A DNA stretch of 64,000 bases from an uncultured Opitutales bacterium (GTDB lineage Bacteria; Verrucomicrobiota; Verrucomicrobiia; Opitutales; Seribacteraceae): assembly GCA_943789375.1 (NCBI GenBank), contig CALSTX010000002.1, positions 1-64,000 of the forward strand, written 5' to 3'. This document shows, in pieces, positions 59,410 through 64,000 of this stretch (the first letter of the stretch is position 1; each line of letters opens with the position of its first letter). The notes under the pieces were generated by a model. That model saw nothing but the letters and a program-made list of their open reading frames with translations, was not told where the DNA came from and searched no databases. The position numbers were made by a program, and so were the translations under genes.

Positions 59410-60803
59410 TTTCAGCTTGGTTGGATTCCTCCCTCTTGAGGTGAACCAGCCGGGCGGCAAAGCTTTCAAGCTTGGATATAACACCCTGAAGTCTGCGGGA
59501 AAGAAGAGCATGAGCAATAAGAGAGGGAATTGCCGTGATTAAACCAAATTTGGTTGTCACTAAAGCTTCTGAAATACCCCGAGCTAATTCACTGTTTTCC
59601 GGATTGGCGAAATTGGTGATTTGGCGGAAAACATCAATCATCCCGGTCACGGTACCAAGAAGTCCGAGCAGAGGAGCCGTAGCTGCGGTTACCGCAATTA
59701 AAGGAAGAGCTTTTTCCAGACGAACCTGAAAGTCGATTATACCCTCATATAAAATTTCTTCGAGAATTTCAGGCTTATTTCCTTGGTAGCTGTCTAGCAG
59801 TTTTGCGCAATAATTCAAATGGGCCCCGGTAAGATCCATCCAAAGAGGCAAGTTTCTGGGGTGTGGGAACACCCAAAATCTGAAAAGCTTTGTAGACTGC
59901 AATGAGTAAGGAAATAGTCGCAAAGAAAAGAATGGGAAATATCCAGATGCCCCCTTTTTGTAATTCTTCGATCATGGTAAGCTCTCCACCTTCCATGACA
60001 AATGCTTTGCCTAAGCTTGGGTCAAGTGGGATCGTAGAAAGTGAACCTGGGGCAGCAGACAGTGCTTGTTTGATAGATGTGGATGAGTCCTCAGATGCTT
60101 GTAAAAGTCTTGAGGGCTCAAGGCGTTTGACCGATTCCGCTGATAAATCAATCGATGAAAATTGATCGGAATGAAAGGATTTTTCGATAAAACCTGCACT
60201 CCCATCAGAACCGGAGAAAAAAGAAACCGGACCCATTGCCCAAAAAACGCCCTCTTCCCGCATGCCTTCAGGCGGAACGATGGCATCTCCCGTAAAAGAG
60301 AGTCCGCCAGCTTGTTCTTTTGTGGCTTGGATGGAAAGCTGAAGAATATCTAAATACGCTTGAATCGATTGATCGATAGGGCCTTGATCTTTAGTCAGAT
60401 ACAGCCCAAGCTTTGCGCTCCACAAGGCTTGCTCAGCAGGTGGAGTTCCCTGCCTCCAGCTTCTGGCATAGTCCTTAAGAAGTCGAAGAGAAGATTTAAG
60501 TTCACGTTCATTCTTTTGAACTTCTTCTTTGAGTTGCAATAGGTTTGCATCGCGGTTGTCACGCAGACGAAGCCTACGGTCTAATTCTTTTCTTCTTTCA
60601 GCCGCTTCTCTTTCCTGCTTTGCCACTTTTTGTGCGAGAGGAATTTTTTCTTTTTCTATATCCTCACGCAGGACCGAAAGTCTTTGCGTGGCATTTTGTA
60701 AATCAGTTCTCGCTGTTGCCCGAACCTGTTGAATGCCCTGGGCTCCCAGAATCCATGGGAAGATGGGCAAAAGTAATAGTAGTACCCTTAGGAATGTATT
60801 CAT
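59378..60803 (-). CDS. TtpC-like ExbB/MotA family protein with long N-terminal coiled coil, one frameshift
   Basis: About 470 residues. Signal peptide (MNTFLRVLLLLLPIFPWILG), a periplasmic coiled-coil region (about 30-110; EKIPLAQKVAKQEREAAERR) and a globular part to about residue 270, then a transmembrane helix (GGIWIFPILFFATISLLIAV). At 59801-59804 a run of four T (A on the - strand) breaks the frame; removing one A gives LLRKLLDSYQGNKPEILEEI and the channel domain with ATAPLLGLLGTVTGMIDVFR and LVTTKFGLITAIPSLIAHAL. This architecture is that of TtpC, the extra ExbB-like component of TonB2 systems. Coupled to DUF3450 by a 4-bp overlap. Confidence 0.8.
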
Positions 60804-61573
60804 TGGGCAAATCCTCCGGGTGCAGGCATTGGAAGGTCGAGAAAGCGAGGCATGGCCCGGTTGTTCACCATTTGAACTCCGGTGGTGACCTCACGCGCAA
60901 TTTCATCCTTTCGCACCCACTTCCACCCGGACGGGGATGGCAGACCATATCCGGAAACCGTACCTGATTCATTGACAAAATACGCGACTCCAAGCCCGAA
61001 GTATAGAACCATGAATTCTCTGGACTGGTCGTCATTTAGGGTGAACTCCTGTCTTTCTAAGGTGACAGTCCGGTGAAAGAGGTGAACCGCTTGCATCAGT
61101 GAAATCAGAGTTTCTACTCTCTGCCGCAAGGTAAGGCGGGCTTTTTGGGGACCTGCATCTAACTTTTCGCGAAAAGGAGAAAGGCGCTCGGATAAGGGAG
61201 TGGGAAGCAGAGCAAAAACGTCGTCCACCTTTTTTTCCACTTTTTGTAGACCACGAAAAAGAGCCTCTGTGGCATCCTTAGCTTTTTCTTCTCTTTCCAT
61301 CAGGTCACTTCGCTGCTTGTCTGCCCCAGATGCCTCCTCTTCCGAACGTTTAAGTTTGTCATGCAGGGTCGATAATTCTTCTGCTAAGGCAGATTGAAGA
61401 TCAAAGAGGGCAGCTTGTTCCGATTTCCAGAGGGAAGACTCCTTTGAAATTAAATGTTCGGTATCAATCCATTCTTCAATAATTTGCTGCGTTTCTTTTA
61501 TCTCAGAAAAGATCGAGCTCGGTAGATACAAGAGACCAATTAAGAGGAAAGGGATGGGGTGAAATATTGTCAT
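60800..61573 (-). CDS. DUF3450 family periplasmic protein of the TonB operon
   Basis: 257 residues. Signal peptide (MTIFHPIPFLLIGLLYLPSS), a long coiled coil (about 25-120; EELSTLHDKLKRSEEEASGA), then the DUF3450 hallmark region VDDVFALLPTPLSERLSPFR, LRQRVETLISLMQAVHLFHR and FMVLYFGLGVAYFVNESGTV. In other bacteria this family is encoded just before the TtpC/ExbB/ExbD/TonB genes, as here. First gene of the seven-gene operon; ATG 61573 is followed by a signal sequence. The Fur-box-like site at 61624-61640 lies 51 bp upstream. Confidence 0.88.
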   Translation of the reverse strand: MTIFHPIPFLLIGLLYLPSSIFSEIKETQQIIEEWIDTEHLISKESSLWKSEQAALFDLQSALAEELSTLHDKLKRSEEEASGADKQRSDLMEREEKAKDATEALFRGLQKVEKKVDDVFALLPTPLSERLSPFREKLDAGPQKARLTLRQRVETLISLMQAVHLFHRTVTLERQEFTLNDDQSREFMVLYFGLGVAYFVNESGTVSGYGLPSPSGWKWVRKDEIAREVTTGVQMVNNRAMPRFLDLPMPAPGGFAQ

Positions 61574-61623
61574 AAAATATATGCAGTCGAGCTTACAGGG
61601 TTTGCAGATAAAGGAAAGTTTAT

Positions 61624-61640
61624 TTGAGACTGAATCTCAA
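61624..61640. promoter_or_regulatory. Fur-box-like inverted repeat upstream of the TonB operon
   Basis: TTGAGA (61624-61629) and TCTCAA (61635-61640) form an inverted repeat around CTGAA, close to the 7-1-7 Fur-box shape TGAnAnT-n-AnTnTCA. Position 51 bp before the start of the operon fits a repressor site. The same hexamer is repeated near the Fur-family gene at 54070-54114. Binding is not shown. Confidence 0.5.
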
Positions 61641-61682
61641 TAGGGGTTTATCGGGGGGTAAGAAAAAATTTATGGGACTATA

Positions 61683-63155
61683 TTAAGACGAAAGAAGGCG
61701 ACGAAGAGTTTCGTCCACAAGCTTGGGATTTGCCTGCCCGCGTGTTGCTTTCATGACCGCACCTTTCAGTGCATTGATTGCACCTTCTTTCCCACCGCGA
61801 AATTTTTCTGCAGCATCTGGGTCTTTTGCAATCGCCTCAGCGCAGAGACTATCAATTTCATCTCCATCTGATTTCATTTCCAACCCTTTGGATGCAACTA
61901 ATTCCTTCGCTGACTTTCCGGAACAAAACATTTCAGGAAAAAGTTCCTTGGCTACATTATTAGAAATGGTTCCATCCTCAATAAGGCATATGAGTTCCGC
62001 GAGTGCTTGGGGAGAAATTTTACAATTATCTAGGGTAACTGTTTCCGCCGAGGGATCATTGTGATCGTTATTTTGTCCAAGTTCACGGAGCAAGTCGTTG
62101 ACCACCCAGTTTGCCACTTTGGCAGGAACTTTTGTAAGAGCCGCCGCTTTCTCAAAATATTCACATAATGGACGGTCTCCGCAAAGAGCGGATGTGGAAG
62201 AGTAGGGCAGCCTCATCTCGGATTGATACCTTCTTTGTTTATCAAATGGCTTTTCCGGCAGTTCCTTTTTGATCCGGTCTATCCATTGCTGGTCAATTTT
62301 TACAGGCATTAAATCGGGGTCAGGGAAATAGCGATAATCATGAGCCATTTCTTTGGTCCGCATAGGAGTGGTATATTTCTGGTCAGGGTTCCACCTTCGG
62401 GTTTCCTGAATAATTGTTTCTCCTTCTAGCATGGCCTTGGTTTGGCGCTTGATCTCATATTCCACACCATTGCGAACTCCGGAAATAGTGTTTAGGTTTT
62501 TAATTTCAACTTTCGTACCCAAGGCTTCGGTGCCCACGGGGCGAACACTTATATTAGCATCGCACCTGAGCTGTCCCTTTTCCATGTCGCAATCTGAAAT
62601 TTCTGCAGATACGAGAGAATTTCGGAGCGAAGTTAAATAGGCAAAAACTTCGTCGGGAGAAAATAAATCGGGTTCGCTGACAATCTCAAGCAAAGGGCAA
62701 CCTGCTCGGTTATAATCGACCAAACTGTCTGACTCGTAGTGGGTAAGTTTCCCCACATCCTCCTCCAGGTGGATCCTTGTAAGTTCTACTTTCCTGTGGG
62801 ATCCCATGACTGCTGGAGATTCTCCGGGCATTTCAATTTCAACTTCTCCTCCCTCGCAGATGGGCTGATCAAATTGCGAGATTTGATAGTTCTTGGGCAT
62901 GTCCGGGTAAAAGTAATTTTTACGGTCCCACTTGCAGATGGGAGCAATTTTGCACCCAAGTAATAAGCCCACCTTGATTGATTTTTCAATCGCGGCCAGA
63001 TTCATAACAGGAAGGGCGCCAGGAAGACCCAGGACCACAGGGTTGGTAAGAGTATTGGGAGGCTGCCCAAAGCCAGTGCCAACCCGGGTGAACATCTTTG
63101 ACTTGGTGTCCAATTGAACATGCACTTCTAAACCAATGACCGCTTCGTATTTCAT
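61683..63155 (-). CDS. gatB: Aspartyl/glutamyl-tRNA(Asn/Gln) amidotransferase subunit B
   Basis: 490 residues, full length. N-terminal MKYEAVIGLEVHVQLDTKSK and MFTRVGTGFGQPPNTLTNPV are the family start; KNYFYPDMPKNYQISQFDQP, ELTRIHLEEDVGKLTHYESD, VDYNRAGCPLLEIVSEPDLF, and MAHDYRYFPDPDLMPVKI follow. The C-terminal GatB/YqeY tRNA-binding domain is at about 345-490. It transamidates mischarged Glu-tRNA(Gln)/Asp-tRNA(Asn) with GatA and GatC. 21 bp downstream of gatA on the same strand. Confidence 0.97.
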   Translation of the reverse strand: MKYEAVIGLEVHVQLDTKSKMFTRVGTGFGQPPNTLTNPVVLGLPGALPVMNLAAIEKSIKVGLLLGCKIAPICKWDRKNYFYPDMPKNYQISQFDQPICEGGEVEIEMPGESPAVMGSHRKVELTRIHLEEDVGKLTHYESDSLVDYNRAGCPLLEIVSEPDLFSPDEVFAYLTSLRNSLVSAEISDCDMEKGQLRCDANISVRPVGTEALGTKVEIKNLNTISGVRNGVEYEIKRQTKAMLEGETIIQETRRWNPDQKYTTPMRTKEMAHDYRYFPDPDLMPVKIDQQWIDRIKKELPEKPFDKQRRYQSEMRLPYSSTSALCGDRPLCEYFEKAAALTKVPAKVANWVVNDLLRELGQNNDHNDPSAETVTLDNCKISPQALAELICLIEDGTISNNVAKELFPEMFCSGKSAKELVASKGLEMKSDGDEIDSLCAEAIAKDPDAAEKFRGGKEGAINALKGAVMKATRGQANPKLVDETLRRLLSS

Positions 63156-63176
63156 CTTTTGAATATCCTGTTAAGG

Positions 63177-64000
63177 TCAGAGGCTTGGAGCTTTTCGACC
63201 ATAGTTATGTTCTTGGTCGTAGACATGGGCAATCGATAATAATTTACTTTCGTTCAACGCCTGCCCGATGAGTTGCATACCAATAGGCAGACCAGACTGT
63301 GAAAATCCGCACGGTACAGAAATCCCGGGTAATCCAGCCAAGTTTGTTGAGATGGTGTAAATATCACTTAGATACATGGAAATTGGATTGTCACTCTTTT
63401 CCCCAAACCGAAAGGCGGGGGTCGGGGAAGTAGGGGTGAGAATAGCATCGACCTGTTCAAACGCTTGATCAAAATCCTGGCGAATGAGAGTACGGGTCTT
63501 CTGGGCTCGCAGGTAATAGGCATCGTAGTAACCACTGCTGAGAGCATAGGCACCAAGAATGCATCTTCTTTTCACTTCCTCGCCAAAGCCTTCTCCTCGA
63601 CTTTTAGCGTAGACATCGATGGCGTTGCTAGCTTTTTCGCTTCTGGAGGTGTATCGAATTCCATCATAGCGGGCGAGGTTGGATGATGCTTCGGCGGTTG
63701 CGATAACATAGTAAACTGGAATTGATAAATCTGTACTGGGCAAAGAAAGCTCTACCATCTCGAAACCCTTTGATTTGTAAAACTCAATGACCAGATCAAT
63801 GGATTTTCGAACCTCTTCATCCATACCTTCCCCGAAAAATTCCTGGGGAAGTCCAAGTTTACAGGGTTCAAGGGGTGCCTTTAGTTCACGGGAATAAGAG
63901 GGAACATGAGAAGGATAACTGGTTGAGTCCAACGGGTCATGGCCTGAAATTATTTCCAGTAGAAGTGCTGCATCTTCCACGGTTTGGGCGAAGGGACCAA
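63177..64000 (-). CDS. gatA: Aspartyl/glutamyl-tRNA amidotransferase subunit A, C-terminal part
   Basis: The C-terminal 273 residues or so; the N-terminus, with the Ser-cisSer-Lys catalytic part, lies beyond the window edge. Visible: GPFAQTVEDAALLLEIISGH at the edge, SIPVYYVIATAEASSNLARY, DGIRYTSRSE, RRCILGAYALSSGYYDAYYL, ILTPTSPTPAFRFGEK, and GLPGISVPCGFSQSGLPIGM, all typical GatA. Liberates ammonia from glutamine for GatB. Operon with gatB. Confidence 0.96.
   Translation of the reverse strand, partial: GPFAQTVEDAALLLEIISGHDPLDSTSYPSHVPSYSRELKAPLEPCKLGLPQEFFGEGMDEEVRKSIDLVIEFYKSKGFEMVELSLPSTDLSIPVYYVIATAEASSNLARYDGIRYTSRSEKASNAIDVYAKSRGEGFGEEVKRRCILGAYALSSGYYDAYYLRAQKTRTLIRQDFDQAFEQVDAILTPTSPTPAFRFGEKSDNPISMYLSDIYTISTNLAGLPGISVPCGFSQSGLPIGMQLIGQALNESKLLSIAHVYDQEHNYGRKAPSL

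Overview
The window looks like chromosome of a marine-type member of the Verrucomicrobiota, most likely class Opitutia (Puniceicoccales/Coraliomargarita-like). This is inferred from the gene set, not from a marker gene: several S1 sulfatases, SHD1-repeat, FecR-domain and PmoA/propeller proteins, a lipase-maturation-factor homologue, a monomeric isocitrate dehydrogenase, and modular surface proteins ending in a Trp-rich module. Most starts have no clear Shine-Dalgarno sequence. I see no insertion sequence, prophage or CRISPR array.

Region 1 (1-7.7 kb, + strand): the 3' part of a large modular surface protein (LamG, thrombospondin-3, C-type lectin, near-identical 78-residue Ig-like repeats, cadherin-like, Trp-rich C-terminus), then a secreted FecR-domain protein 3 bp downstream, then an outer-membrane beta-barrel protein. 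Region 2 (7.7-15.6 kb): a frameshifted sulfatase, monomeric isocitrate dehydrogenase, a NahK-like sugar kinase, a small hypothetical gene, a frameshifted porin and an FG-GAP repeat protein. Region 3 (15.7-26.3 kb, visibly AT-rich): a glycan or glycoprotein assembly locus with a giant GT2-TPR-GT41-GT2-GT2 glycosyltransferase, a tandem methyltransferase, a sulfotransferase, a sulfatase and a fusion of an LpxL-like acyltransferase domain with a methyltransferase. Region 4 (26.5-29.4 kb): a second modular surface protein sharing the cadherin / FN3-like / Trp-rich C-terminal series with the first.

Region 5 (29.4-38.6 kb, mostly - strand) is housekeeping: lipase maturation factor, a tiny Cys/His-rich lipoprotein, a DNA-repair group (SRAP, Lhr-type helicase, PdeM nuclease), queE-queD-queC for preQ0 synthesis, and a DUF1028 protein. 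tRNA-Lys(CTT) follows at 39.0 kb. Region 6 (39.4-52.4 kb): an SHD1-repeat protein, a secreted sugar-oxidation operon (cytochrome c, propeller-PmoA fusion, TIM-barrel isomerase), a response regulator with a degenerate HD-GYP output domain, an alpha/beta hydrolase and two divergent sulfatases. Region 7 (52.6-64 kb): nadA, a Fur-family regulator, a parvulin, metF under a long palindrome, a seven-gene TonB2-type energy-transduction operon (DUF3450, TtpC-like, ExbB, two ExbD, TonB, TPR) with a Fur-box-like site upstream, and gatB-gatA.

The first 24 kb contain many single-base frameshifts (roughly two dozen by my reading), while the remaining 40 kb contain two. In each case the reading continues cleanly in another frame, so the lesions are either very recent or assembly/sequencing indels. 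Features crossing them are reported as one gene with the frame changes noted.
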